The notes under the pieces are model-generated. The model ran no database searches and was not told the DNA's origin. It was given only the letters and a program-made list of their open reading frames with translations. A stretch of 50,246 bases of DNA, taken from assembly GCA_947474005.1 (NCBI GenBank), contig CANJHI010000019.1, positions 1 through 50,246 of the forward strand, read 5' to 3'. The DNA is from Alphaproteobacteria bacterium. GTDB taxonomy: Bacteria; Pseudomonadota; Alphaproteobacteria; Reyranellales; Reyranellaceae. Below, piece after piece: positions 23,236-31,504 of the stretch (its first letter is position 1; every line of letters starts with the position of its first letter). The position numbers and the translations under genes were made by a program.

Positions 23236-24013
23236 TCGGCGCGCCGATGCCGGTCTGGCCCTGCGAACGCAGCACGAGCTGGGATGGTGCGTAGGGGCGT
23301 CCGGAGAATTCCGCGATCAGGCGGTCACTGGCAGCTTCGGTGGCGCCTTGCAGACGGCGCATGAAGGTCTGCTTATCGAGGCCGGTTTCGATCGCCGGCA
23401 GGAACTCGATGGCGGCGCGGCCGGGCTTTTTCCACCAGTCGCGGCGGTTCCACACAAGGCCGACACTCGTGGCGACCGGCGTCACCGGCAGATTGAGATC
23501 GCGCGACAGGTAGAAGATGCCGGAGCGGTAGCGCTCGTGCTCGCCAGGGGCCATCAGGTTCCCTTCGGGATAGATCGCAATGTGGCGGCCGCTGTCGTAA
23601 GCGCGCTTGGCGAAGTGGGCGAGGTTCTCGCGCTCCTTGCCGCCGCCGCAGGTGTCGACGCGGATCATCTGCAATCGGTAGAGGATGGCGCCAATCAGCG
23701 GGTAACGGAAAATTTCCTGCATTGCCACGAAGGCAATGCCCGGGATGCGGGCCGCGAGCAGGATGCCGTCGCACTCGCTGTGGTGCTTGCCGGCAAGCAG
23801 GGCGGGGCCCGCGGCGGGAAGATGTTCCAGTCCACGGAGCTCGACTTTCATGCCGCCGATCCAGCGCATGCCCCAGACGACGGCGCGGGCCCAATGGTGC
23901 AGCAGGCCGCGCAGCAGGATCGGTGTCGGGATCGGAACCATCACGATGCCGATGACGGCCGTCAGCAGCGTGCCGAGATAGAAAAAGGCGTTGAAGGCCA
24001 GGGACCTGATCAT
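23210..24013 (-). CDS. 1-acyl-sn-glycerol-3-phosphate acyltransferase family protein
   Basis: A 267-residue PlsC-type acyltransferase with one or two N-terminal membrane helices (residues 8-35). The catalytic HX4D motif is read as H-HSEC-D within KHHSECDGILLAA, a variant of the usual NHxSxxD. The second block reads AIYPEGNLMAPGEHERYRSG, with YPEGN in place of FPEGT. The product is expected at the inner membrane in phosphatidic acid synthesis or remodelling. It is convergent with gmk (26-base overlap) and lies 25 bases downstream of rsmA, so it may belong to the surA-pdxA-rsmA operon. Confidence 0.88.
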   Translation of the reverse strand: MIRSLAFNAFFYLGTLLTAVIGIVMVPIPTPILLRGLLHHWARAVVWGMRWIGGMKVELRGLEHLPAAGPALLAGKHHSECDGILLAARIPGIAFVAMQEIFRYPLIGAILYRLQMIRVDTCGGGKERENLAHFAKRAYDSGRHIAIYPEGNLMAPGEHERYRSGIFYLSRDLNLPVTPVATSVGLVWNRRDWWKKPGRAAIEFLPAIETGLDKQTFMRRLQGATEAASDRLIAEFSGRPYAPSQLVLRSQGQTGIGAPITAPRAAP

Positions 24014-24038
24014 GGTCAGACAAATAGTGAGTATTCAC

Positions 24039-24884
24039 TCATTTGTCAAGAGCGCCTGCCAGCCGGACGAACTCGGCCACGGTCAGCTCCTCCGCCCGGG
24101 CGGTGGGCGAGAGGCCGAGCCCGGTCAGGACGGCCGTAGGGTCGGCAAACAGCCCCACCAGGGCACCGCGCAACATTTTACGGCGCTGACCAAAGGCGGC
24201 TGCCGTGACGCGCTCCAGGGGCTTGAGATCGGCGAGGCGGTCGCCGAGCGGTCGGGGCCTTAGCCGGGCGACTGAGGAGACGACCTTGGGCGGCGGCACG
24301 AACGCGGAGGGCGCTACGTCGAACAGGCGGTGCACGGTGCAGACATGCTGGGCCAGTACCGAGAGCCGGCCGTAGTCCTTGGTACGAGGAACCGCCACCA
24401 GCCGGTCGACGACTTCCTTCTGGAACATCAGGACCATGTCGGCCACGTCGTCGGCCGCGTGCAGCCAGCGCACCAGCAGGGCCGTCGAGACATTGTAGGG
24501 CAGATTGGCCACGATCCGCCGCGGCGGCGGCCCCAGGCTGGCGAGAGGCATGCCCAGCGCGTCGCCCTCGATGACCTGCAGGCGACCACCGGCGGCCTCC
24601 TGGAGCTCCTGCAGGGCGGCGATGGCGCGCGTGTCGACTTCGATGGCGACGACGCTGCTCGCGCCCTCGAGCAGCAGGGCTCGGGTGAGGCCGCCCGGCC
24701 CCGGGCCCACCTCGATGACGGTGCCGGGCGACAGCGGCACGGCGGCGCGGGCGATACGACGCGTCAGGTTGAGATCGAGCAGGAAATGCTGACCCAGACG
24801 CTTGCGGGCGTCGAGACCGTGGGCGGCGATGGTCTCGCGCAGCGGCGGCAGGCCGGCCAGTTCCGCCGCGACGTCGTCGCCCAT
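24039..24884 (-). CDS. rsmA: 16S rRNA (adenine1518-N6/adenine1519-N6)-dimethyltransferase
   Basis: A 281-residue KsgA/RsmA. It uses SAM to dimethylate two adjacent adenines near the 3' end of 16S rRNA during small-subunit assembly. Motifs: KRLGQHFLLD, the SAM site EVGPGPGGLTRALL, acidic EVDTRAI, and the catalytic NLPYNVST (motif IV), followed by FQKEVVDRLVA and the VPPPKVVSS helix. It lies 3 bases after the pdxA stop, in the usual surA-pdxA-rsmA order. Confidence 0.95.
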   Translation of the reverse strand: MGDDVAAELAGLPPLRETIAAHGLDARKRLGQHFLLDLNLTRRIARAAVPLSPGTVIEVGPGPGGLTRALLLEGASSVVAIEVDTRAIAALQELQEAAGGRLQVIEGDALGMPLASLGPPPRRIVANLPYNVSTALLVRWLHAADDVADMVLMFQKEVVDRLVAVPRTKDYGRLSVLAQHVCTVHRLFDVAPSAFVPPPKVVSSVARLRPRPLGDRLADLKPLERVTAAAFGQRRKMLRGALVGLFADPTAVLTGLGLSPTARAEELTVAEFVRLAGALDK

Positions 24885-24887
24885 CGT

Positions 24888-25901
24888 TCAGGTCTGACGT
24901 CGGCGGGCCATGTCGTCGGCCATGGCGAGGGCGGCGATCAGGCTGGCCGGGTCGGCGCGGCCGGTGCCGGCGATGTCGAGCGCGGTGCCGTGGTCGGGCG
25001 ATGTCCGCACGAAGGGCAGGCCCAGGGTTACGTTGACGCCGCCCGAGAAGTCGATTGACTTGATCGGGATCAGCGCCTGGTCGTGATACATGCAGAGCGC
25101 GGCGTCGTAGGTAGTGCGTGCCGCCTCATGGAACAGCGTGTCGGCCGGCGCGGGGCCGCGCACGTCGATACCGTCGCGACGCAGGGCCTCGATGGCGGGT
25201 GTGATCGCCCTCTGTTCCTCGTCGCCCATCGTGCCTTGCTCGCCGGCGTGCGGATTGAGCGCGGCCACGACGAGCCGCGGCCGGGCGATACCGAATAGCG
25301 AGATGAGGCCAGATACCGCGATCCGGCCAACCCGCACGATACCCGCCGTGTCGAGTGTCCGCACGGCCTCGGCCAGGCCGAGGTGGATCGTGACCGGCAC
25401 CACCCTAAGGCCGGGGCAGGCGAGCATCATCGCGACCTCGACTGATCTGCCCGTGGCGCGCGACGCCAGTTCGGCCAGGAATTCGGTATGTCCGGGATGG
25501 CGGAAACCAGCGTCCTGGAGGGTCTTCTTCTGGATGGGGTTGGTCACCATACCGGCGATGTCGCCCGCCAGGGCGAGGCTTGCGGCCCGCTCGATGGCTT
25601 CCAGGGTGGCGGGGGCGTTGACGGGATCGGGACGGCCGGGTGTCGCCGGTGCGCGCAGTCGGATGGGCAGGACCGGCAGTGCCGTCGAGAAGCTCTGGGC
25701 GGTCTCGGTCGGCCGGGAGATCTCCCGCACAGGGACGTCGAGGCCCAAGTCGCGAGCCAGGCTCGCAAGCCGGCCGGCGTCATCGAGGACAAAAAATGGC
25801 CGGTCGGCGTGCCTTCTCGCCAACCATGCCTTGAGGCTGAGTTCGCCGCCGATCCCGGCCGGCTCGCCCATGGTGATGGCGAGCGGCGGCAGCGGGGTCA
25901 T
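24888..25901 (-). CDS. pdxA: 4-hydroxythreonine-4-phosphate dehydrogenase
   Basis: A 337-residue PdxA, the NAD-dependent oxidative decarboxylase of the DXP-dependent pyridoxal phosphate pathway. It begins ITMGEPAGIGGE, has the metal-binding histidines in FRHPGHTEFLA, CMYHDQALIPIKSIDF and TSPDHGTALDIAG, and the family segment ALNPHAGEQGTMGDEE. The ATG at 25901 overlaps the surA stop by four bases and gives the standard length; the frame stays open upstream, but that part is inside surA in another frame. Confidence 0.95.
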   Translation of the reverse strand: MTPLPPLAITMGEPAGIGGELSLKAWLARRHADRPFFVLDDAGRLASLARDLGLDVPVREISRPTETAQSFSTALPVLPIRLRAPATPGRPDPVNAPATLEAIERAASLALAGDIAGMVTNPIQKKTLQDAGFRHPGHTEFLAELASRATGRSVEVAMMLACPGLRVVPVTIHLGLAEAVRTLDTAGIVRVGRIAVSGLISLFGIARPRLVVAALNPHAGEQGTMGDEEQRAITPAIEALRRDGIDVRGPAPADTLFHEAARTTYDAALCMYHDQALIPIKSIDFSGGVNVTLGLPFVRTSPDHGTALDIAGTGRADPASLIAALAMADDMARRRQT

Positions 25902-27166
25902 GGCTTGGACTTGACGTCGATGGTCGCTACACGCCGCAGGTCGCGCATGTAGCGGCGGGCCGCGGCCTCCAGCTTCTGGAGGAGGATCTGCTGCGAGATG
26001 GCATCGCGGGTCGGCAAACCGTCGCCGCCGGTCCGGCTGCACAGCGAGACGACCTGCAGGCCCTCGGCAACCCGGAACGGCCCGGCGGTACCACCGATCT
26101 GCAGTTTTGGAATCTCTTCGTACATCTGACGATTGGCGGCGAGGTCGCCGGCGCGGACGCCCTGCAGGTCGCCCGAAGTGGCGCCCTTGAGCTGCCGCGC
26201 CTGGGCGTGCAGGTCGCTGCATTGCTTGACTGCCGACATCGCTTTCTGCGCTTCGCCCGACGCTCTGTTGGTTTCCTCGGGCGAGGCGTTCACGGGCAGC
26301 GAGAGAGTCATCTGGGCGAGATTCAGCCGGACGTCGTCGTTTCGTGTCGAGGCGAACTGGCGGCGCTCGACGACGTACAGAATATGCCATCCGGCACTGC
26401 CGCGGATGGGCTCGGAGTATTGCCGGGGCTGGAGTTTATCAATGGCGGCATCGAGAGCCGGATCGAGCGACCCCGGTAGAATCCAGCCGAGATCGCCGCC
26501 CGTCTGGGCCGACGTTCCTTGCGAGAATTGCTGGGCGATGGCAGCGAACGGCGCGCCGCGCTTCAGCTGCTCGAGGACGCGTTCTGTCGTGCGCTTGGCC
26601 TCGTCGACGCCGTCCGCCTTGTCGACCGGCACGAAGATCTCCGCCACGCGGGACTCGGTCTTGCCGACATTCGACCGCATCCGACTCAAGGCATCGTCGA
26701 TCTCGGCTTCGGAGACGTCGACGAGCGGCCGCACCTTTCGGCGCACGATCTTGTTCCAGGATATCTGCGCCTCGAACTGCTGGGCGGCGATGTCGTAGGG
26801 GACACCGATACTCTGCAGGAAAAGCTTGAACTGGCCCGGGCTCAGGCCGGCCCCGCGCTCGATCTCGCTCAGGCGTTGCTGGACCTCGGCCTCACTGGCA
26901 GCCAGGCCAAGGCGCTTGCCATTCTGGATTTGCAGTCTCTCGTCGATCATTTGGCGAAGGACTTGGGCCGCCATGCGCTGCCGGAGGTCGGGGCTGTCCT
27001 GAAGGCCGATGGTTTTGATCGCGAACTGGACGCGCTGCGAGAGGTCGAAGTCGGTGATGGCGTCGTCATTGACCCGCGCCGCCACACGCGAGCCCTGAGC
27101 GGACGCGAGCGCGGGAGAAAGAGCCAGGAGGATCGCGAAGAAGGCGCGGAGGAACAACGCGGACAT
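25898..27166 (-). CDS. surA: Periplasmic peptidyl-prolyl isomerase / outer-membrane chaperone SurA
   Basis: A 422-residue SurA-like chaperone for outer-membrane beta-barrel proteins. Residues 1-24 are a signal peptide (LFLRAFFAILLALSPALASA). Then comes the SurA N-domain (VNDDAITDFDLSQRVQFAI, KRLGLAASEAEVQQRL). A parvulin-type PpiC domain follows, with PFAAIAQQFSQGTSAQTGGD and LGWILPGSLDPAL as its signature. The remaining C-terminal part resembles a second, degenerate parvulin module. It starts at ATG 27166, 24 bases or so after a predicted promoter start. In related genomes lptD commonly lies upstream; here a glycan cluster does. Confidence 0.9.
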   Translation of the reverse strand: MSALFLRAFFAILLALSPALASAQGSRVAARVNDDAITDFDLSQRVQFAIKTIGLQDSPDLRQRMAAQVLRQMIDERLQIQNGKRLGLAASEAEVQQRLSEIERGAGLSPGQFKLFLQSIGVPYDIAAQQFEAQISWNKIVRRKVRPLVDVSEAEIDDALSRMRSNVGKTESRVAEIFVPVDKADGVDEAKRTTERVLEQLKRGAPFAAIAQQFSQGTSAQTGGDLGWILPGSLDPALDAAIDKLQPRQYSEPIRGSAGWHILYVVERRQFASTRNDDVRLNLAQMTLSLPVNASPEETNRASGEAQKAMSAVKQCSDLHAQARQLKGATSGDLQGVRAGDLAANRQMYEEIPKLQIGGTAGPFRVAEGLQVVSLCSRTGGDGLPTRDAISQQILLQKLEAAARRYMRDLRRVATIDVKSKP

Positions 27167-27196
27167 TTGACCGGTAAGGTGACGGGAGGGACACAC

Positions 27197-27224
27197 AGTA
27201 TATTCCGTCGCAACAATGCTGCAA
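27197..27224 (-). promoter_or_regulatory. Likely promoter of the surA-pdxA-rsmA operon
   Basis: On the minus strand TATACT (27197-27202) is a strong -10, preceded at 16 bases by TTGCAG (27219-27224), a weak -35. The expected start is near 27190, a short leader before the surA ATG. The region 27167-27334 is divergent and must also serve the FkbM gene, for which I find no convincing hexamers. Confidence 0.45.
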
Positions 27225-27334
27225 CGGATGGAGCGCGAGATATCCCCGGACTGTGGCAACTTGCGGGCATGCTTGACGCTTGCCGGTGGGTACGTTAGCC
27301 GAACACCGCATTCCGAGGGCTTGGACTTTGTCTC

Positions 27335-28381
27335 ATGACCGCCGCTCGCCGTCCGATTAGCGTCGCCAGTGTGTGGGCGTGGATTCGCTCGGGCGCTGGC
27401 TATCATCTCGATAATTTCGGTCGCTGGCTGATCGTGCGCGCTCCGAAGTTGGGTGCGGCATATGCCGCCCGGTGGACGCCGGGGGCGCAAAAGATCGGCC
27501 CGCGGCCGGGCTGGGGTTTCGCCGACGAATATTACGTAGAGCGCCAATGGTCGGCCTGCCGGCGTGGCGCTCTCTGGGAGGCTGCCCGCGACAATAACCT
27601 CGTCGTGCCGCTGACCGTACCATGGCTTGGCGGCACGCTGGTCGATGTGACGCTCGGCAACGACAACAGTCTCTGCCTCTATGTCTGCGGTTCGTTCGAA
27701 CCCAACGAGTTCGCCTTCCTCGACCGCGTCCTGAAGCCGGGCATGGTGTTCGTCGACGTCGGTGCCAACGACGGCTACTACACCCTATTCGCGGCGCGTC
27801 GGGTCGGGCCGGGCGGTCGCGTGGCGGCGGTCGAGCCTAGTTCGCGCGAACGCGCGCATCTCGAGCGCAACCTCACGCGCAACGGCATCGGCAACGTCGA
27901 GGTCGTGCCGGCCGCCCTTGGGGCCGCGGCGGGTCACGCCGACCTCCACCTCGCGCACGGCGCCCATACTGGCCACAACACGCTGGGCAGCTTCGCTCAT
28001 GACGACGTGGTGCCGGCGCGCATCGAGCGCGTGCCGCTGGAAACCCTCGATGCCGTGGTCGCCCGGCTCGCCCTGCCGCACGTGGATGTGGTCAAGATCG
28101 ATGTCGAAGGCGGCGAAGCAAACGTGATTGCCGGCGCGCGGACAGTGCTCACCTCGATGCGTCCAGTTTTGATGATGGAACTGAACGACAGTGCACTTCG
28201 CGCCCAGGGAAGCAGTGAGGCGTCCTTGCTGACGACGTTGCAAGGTGAGTTGGGGTACGAGATCTTGGTGTTCTCGACGATGTCAGGGCTGGCTGAATGG
28301 CATGTTGAAGGCACCGCGCTTTCGGCAAATGTCATTGCGATGCCGCGCGAACGCGCAGGCAGCGCCGTGCAGTCACGCTAG
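27335..28381 (+). CDS. FkbM family methyltransferase
   Basis: A 348-residue SAM-dependent O-methyltransferase of the FkbM family, which often methylates sugars in surface glycans. The core starts near residue 130: the SAM motif MVFVDVGANDGYYTLFAARR, acidic AAVEPSSRERAHLERNL, and the post-core VDVVKIDVEGGEANVIAGAR. The 120-residue N-terminal extension (with FADEYYVERQW) has no motif I recognise. It is the first gene of the glycan cluster and is divergent from surA. Confidence 0.88.
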   Translation: MTAARRPISVASVWAWIRSGAGYHLDNFGRWLIVRAPKLGAAYAARWTPGAQKIGPRPGWGFADEYYVERQWSACRRGALWEAARDNNLVVPLTVPWLGGTLVDVTLGNDNSLCLYVCGSFEPNEFAFLDRVLKPGMVFVDVGANDGYYTLFAARRVGPGGRVAAVEPSSRERAHLERNLTRNGIGNVEVVPAALGAAAGHADLHLAHGAHTGHNTLGSFAHDDVVPARIERVPLETLDAVVARLALPHVDVVKIDVEGGEANVIAGARTVLTSMRPVLMMELNDSALRAQGSSEASLLTTLQGELGYEILVFSTMSGLAEWHVEGTALSANVIAMPRERAGSAVQSR

Positions 28382-28494
28382 GCGGCCTTCGCGCGGCCTG
28401 CATCGAAGGTTTCGTCACCAGCATATTTTGCCATACTGCTTGTGCAGCAGCCGGACTTGACCGATATGCTTTTTTGCCGCCTTGGAGTTGGGGG

Positions 28495-28516
28495 GCGTCC
28501 GTCTGACCGCGGACGC
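28495..28516 (+). repeat. Small hairpin in the leader of the TylF-like gene
   Basis: GCGTCCG (28495-28501) and CGGACGC (28510-28516) form a perfect 7-base stem with an eight-base loop, 11 bases before the start at 28528. It abuts the AGGGA ribosome site, so it could affect translation or be a remnant of a terminator for the upstream gene. No T-tract follows. Confidence 0.35.
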
Positions 28517-28527
28517 TAGGGACACGA

Positions 28528-29316
28528 ATGATGGATTCGGAACGAAAAGAAGGCCCGGGACGCATCGGCTCGGAGTTCTCTTACAGAACGCCCGAAGCGC
28601 TGAATTGGGATGCCGACCTCAAGAAGGCCCACCTGGCGTTGCTCGACGAGTTCGGCATTCGATGGAATCGCGAGTCTCTTCTGACGGCGCGCCGGGGCAC
28701 CATTTCCAGGGTTCTCTTCCTCGATCGACTCTATCGGGAGGTTGTTAAGGTACCGGGCGTCATCTGCGAGTTTGGCGTTCAATGGGGCGCCACGCTGGCG
28801 ACGCTCATAAACCTGCGGTCGATCTATGAGCCTTACAATCATGCAAGGATGATCTTCGGTTTCGATACCTTTGAAGGCTTCACGAAGCTCGACGTCAATG
28901 ACGGTTCGCTTGCCAAGCCGGGCGACTATTCAGTTCCCGGCGGCTACGTGAAGACTCTCGAGGATATCCTCGCACTTCAGGAGTCCGCTGCTGCGGGCAG
29001 CGCGAGAACGAGACGGCAGTTTAAGCTTTATCCCGGTGACGCCTCGGAAAGCGTGAAGACGTGGAGTGGGGAGAATCCGCACGCGATTGTCGCCCTAGCA
29101 ATGTTCGACATGGACGTCTATCGGCCCACAAAGGATGTACTCGAGCATATTCTGCCGCGCCTGACAAAGGGCTCCGTGCTCTACTTCGATGAACTCAACT
29201 GCCCGGAGTTTCCTGGCGAGACGATCGCACTCATGGAAACACTTGGGCTCGCGCGGCTACGGCTGCAACAGGATCCGCATCAACCCTATGCTGCATGGGC
29301 AGTGTATGAAGGCTAG
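28528..29316 (+). CDS. TylF/MycF-like O-methyltransferase 1
   Basis: A 262-residue class I SAM methyltransferase of the TylF (macrocin O-methyltransferase) family, which methylates sugar hydroxyls. Family motifs: VICEFGVQWGATLATLINLR (SAM motif I), IFGFDTFEGFTKLD, the acidic block MFDMDVYRPTKDVLE containing metal-binding Asp residues, and SVLYFDELNCPEFPGET. It is clearly paralogous to the enzyme at 42194 (the same DELN-P-SPGET phrase and order) and less closely to that at 34842. An AGGGA sequence precedes the doubled ATG. Acceptor sugar unknown. Confidence 0.85.
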   Translation: MMDSERKEGPGRIGSEFSYRTPEALNWDADLKKAHLALLDEFGIRWNRESLLTARRGTISRVLFLDRLYREVVKVPGVICEFGVQWGATLATLINLRSIYEPYNHARMIFGFDTFEGFTKLDVNDGSLAKPGDYSVPGGYVKTLEDILALQESAAAGSARTRRQFKLYPGDASESVKTWSGENPHAIVALAMFDMDVYRPTKDVLEHILPRLTKGSVLYFDELNCPEFPGETIALMETLGLARLRLQQDPHQPYAAWAVYEG

Positions 29317-29361
29317 CCGGCCGTAGGGCCGACAGCGCCGAATAGACAACCCATAGAAACC

Positions 29362-29877
29362 TCATAACGGGAGCCCGCTGTCTCGCTGCGAGAGGATGGG
29401 ATGGGCGACTGGCCACCAAATCTTGAGCGTGGGGTCGTTCCATAGAATGGTGAACTGGCCGGCGCGGTCGTAGTCCGTTGTCTGCTTGTAGTGGAAGATC
29501 GCATGGTCGCTCATGACGATGTGGCCATTGCCGAACTTGGGGGGGATCAGCACCTGCAGGCGATTCGCATCAGATAGCGTGAATGACGTCCACTTGCGGT
29601 ATTGGGACGATCCGGGGTCGTTGTTCACTACCACCAGATAGAAGCTGCCCTGCAGACACGTCACCAGCTTCCAAGTCTTGGCATCGCCGTGAATTCCTCT
29701 CAGGACATTTCTGTACGAAACCGAAATATCGTCCTGGATGAACTCGATCGGGATGCCGGCGTTGAAATAGGCGTTTCGATTGTAGGTTTCCACGTACTGG
29801 CCGCGAAAGTCTTCGAAGATGGTTGGCGGCTTTATCAGTAGGACGGAGTCAAGCGCAGTCGGAAGCACTTCCATCAT
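29362..29877 (-). CDS. RmlC-like sugar-nucleotide 3,5-epimerase
   Basis: A 171-residue cupin of the dTDP-4-dehydrorhamnose 3,5-epimerase type. It carries FEDFRGQYVETYNR, the catalytic-His motif LRGIHGD, KLVTCLQGSFYLVVVN, and the terminal HYKQTTDYDR with RWNDP-like ILWNDPTLKIWWP. The family interconverts 3- and 5-configurations of 4-keto-6-deoxy sugar nucleotides. No RmlA/RmlB/RmlD genes are nearby, while a GDP-heptose-type kinase and a GMD-like dehydratase are, so GDP-4-keto sugars (as for the Campylobacter capsule heptose epimerases) are the better guess. ATG 29877 has AGGAG 5 bases upstream, formed by the end of the NUDIX gene; a GTG at 29883 is possible. Confidence 0.85.
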   Translation of the reverse strand: MMEVLPTALDSVLLIKPPTIFEDFRGQYVETYNRNAYFNAGIPIEFIQDDISVSYRNVLRGIHGDAKTWKLVTCLQGSFYLVVVNNDPGSSQYRKWTSFTLSDANRLQVLIPPKFGNGHIVMSDHAIFHYKQTTDYDRAGQFTILWNDPTLKIWWPVAHPILSQRDSGLPL

Positions 29878-29879
29878 CT

Positions 29880-30473
29880 TCACTCCTTCGCCATTCCTGC
29901 CAGTACCTGACGGCGGATCTCGTCGATTGGATCGCGCATCAGATCAATGCCCAGTTTGGCGGAGACTAATCCGAAGATCGACATGATCGCAGTCTGCTCG
30001 ACCTCGTCTCGGAGCACCATCTGACGAAAGGTATCGCGGGGCATGATGACTGTCGTGATTCCGTTTTCCGGATGGGTGTTTGCGATCGGTTCGGCGTCTA
30101 GCCCTAAGAAAAGGTGTTCCGCCTGCGTGCAGCGATTTAGGTAAAGCCGCCCCGCGCCCAGGGGGAGCAGGATGGCGCAACGATATCCGGTTTCTTCGAG
30201 GATCTCCCTCGGAGCAGCTTCGGCTGGCATTTCGCCACGGTCTATGGAGCCGGCCGGGATTTCGAGCGTCTCCCTTTCGAGGCTCGGGCGGAATTGACGG
30301 ATCAGGAGTATCTCGCCATTCGGCGTGAACGGCAGGCAGATAATGCCGTCGGGCCCGGTCATTCGGTAATAGGGCGCTTCACCGGCGCTCGATGTCGCGC
30401 TTTCCTCGATTTGGAACCAGGGTGTCGAAAAAGCGACACGAAAGCTCAGTGGTCCTTGCATCGGGCTAATCAT
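29880..30473 (-). CDS. NUDIX hydrolase
   Basis: A 197-residue pyrophosphohydrolase. The NUDIX box (GX5EX7REUXEEXGU) is intact: GSIDRGEMPAEAAPREILEE then TGY, near residues 75-97. The flanks resemble the ADP-ribose / GDP-mannose pyrophosphatase branch (RQFRPSLERETLEIPAG). In a GDP-sugar cluster it may remove dead-end nucleotide sugars, which is inference. The ATG at 30473 overlaps the end of the GHMP kinase by eight bases, and its own stop is coupled to the epimerase. Confidence 0.87.
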   Translation of the reverse strand: MISPMQGPLSFRVAFSTPWFQIEESATSSAGEAPYYRMTGPDGIICLPFTPNGEILLIRQFRPSLERETLEIPAGSIDRGEMPAEAAPREILEETGYRCAILLPLGAGRLYLNRCTQAEHLFLGLDAEPIANTHPENGITTVIMPRDTFRQMVLRDEVEQTAIMSIFGLVSAKLGIDLMRDPIDEIRRQVLAGMAKE

Positions 30474-31461
30474 CTTTTTTGTAGATTATCGTCGAACCTG
30501 AAAAGTCGACTTGAATCGGGACGTTGATTAGGTGCGAAAGCGCTTGGCGCACGCTCGATTGACGTTCGGGCGGCACGATGAAGACCATGAAGCCGGTTCC
30601 GCCGGCGCCCAACAACTTGCCACCGAGCGCTCCGGCGCTGCGCGCAGCCTCGTACGTCTGATCAATGGTCGTGGTGCTGATCCCGCTGGTCAACTGCCGC
30701 TTCAGCGTCCAGCTTTCGTGGAGGAGATACCCGAAAGCGTCGAGGTCACCGTCGTGCAGGAGGCCAAGGGCTTCCGGCACCATGGCCTGCATGCGCTTGA
30801 GGTGGGTGGTGTTTGCGTCGAGGTTTTCGACGAGCTTCTTGGCAAAATCGGAAGAGAGCCGGCTGCTACCTGTATAAAAAAGCATGAGTCGACCTTCGAA
30901 CTCGCCGCGGCGCGCGTCGTTGAGGGTCACTGGCGCAACGGCAAACGACCCATCGCGCTCAAAATTGATCACATTCAGGCCGCCGAAAGCGCTGGCGACC
31001 TGATCTTGGCAGCCGACCTTCTCCTGAAGTTTGTTTTGTTCCAGGTCGATGGCGGCCAGTGCCAGTTCATGAGGAGCCGTTGTCTTGCCGCGCATCGCGC
31101 GCAGAACATTGATCAGCCCGACCGCAAATGCCGAACTCGATCCAATTCCCGATCTGGCAGGCAAGTCGCCCTGGTGGTGCAACTCGACGCCCTCGATGTC
31201 GTCGAAGCCCTCTGAGCCCAACCCAGCTCGTACAGCCGGATGTAGGATCTCTGAGATCGAGCCGACTGTCTCGATGTGCGACCAGACAATGCGGTGCCTG
31301 ATGCCGAAGAAGGGTGGCAAGTGGCGCCCGCTGACATAACAGTATTTGTTCACTGCCATGGACAGGACGGAGCCGCCATGGCGCTGGAACCAGGTTGGGT
31401 AGTCTGTTCCGCCGCCGAAGAACGAAACGCGGTAGGGCGTACGGGAGATAGCCATGTGCAT
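30466..31461 (-). CDS. GHMP kinase, D-glycero-D-manno-heptose 7-phosphate kinase-like (HddA type)
   Basis: A 331-residue GHMP small-molecule kinase. It begins ISRTPYRVSFFGGGTDYPTW, the motif shared by HddA and related heptose or fucose kinases. It has the ATP loop PARSGIGSSSAFAVGLINVL (about residues 100-119) and motif 3 KLLGAGGTGFMVF. HddA phosphorylates C1 of alpha-heptose 7-phosphate on the way to GDP-heptose. The later steps are supplied by the fused nucleotidyltransferase/phosphatase at 37777. Start ATG 31461, or 31455 giving MAISRTPYR; neither has a strong ribosome site. Fucokinase-like activity is the alternative. Confidence 0.82.
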   Translation of the reverse strand: MHMAISRTPYRVSFFGGGTDYPTWFQRHGGSVLSMAVNKYCYVSGRHLPPFFGIRHRIVWSHIETVGSISEILHPAVRAGLGSEGFDDIEGVELHHQGDLPARSGIGSSSAFAVGLINVLRAMRGKTTAPHELALAAIDLEQNKLQEKVGCQDQVASAFGGLNVINFERDGSFAVAPVTLNDARRGEFEGRLMLFYTGSSRLSSDFAKKLVENLDANTTHLKRMQAMVPEALGLLHDGDLDAFGYLLHESWTLKRQLTSGISTTTIDQTYEAARSAGALGGKLLGAGGTGFMVFIVPPERQSSVRQALSHLINVPIQVDFSGSTIIYKKDD

Positions 31462-31504
31462 CTGAAGGGGTTGACCTTTCTCTGCGCGACTGAATCTAGC
31501 CTTC

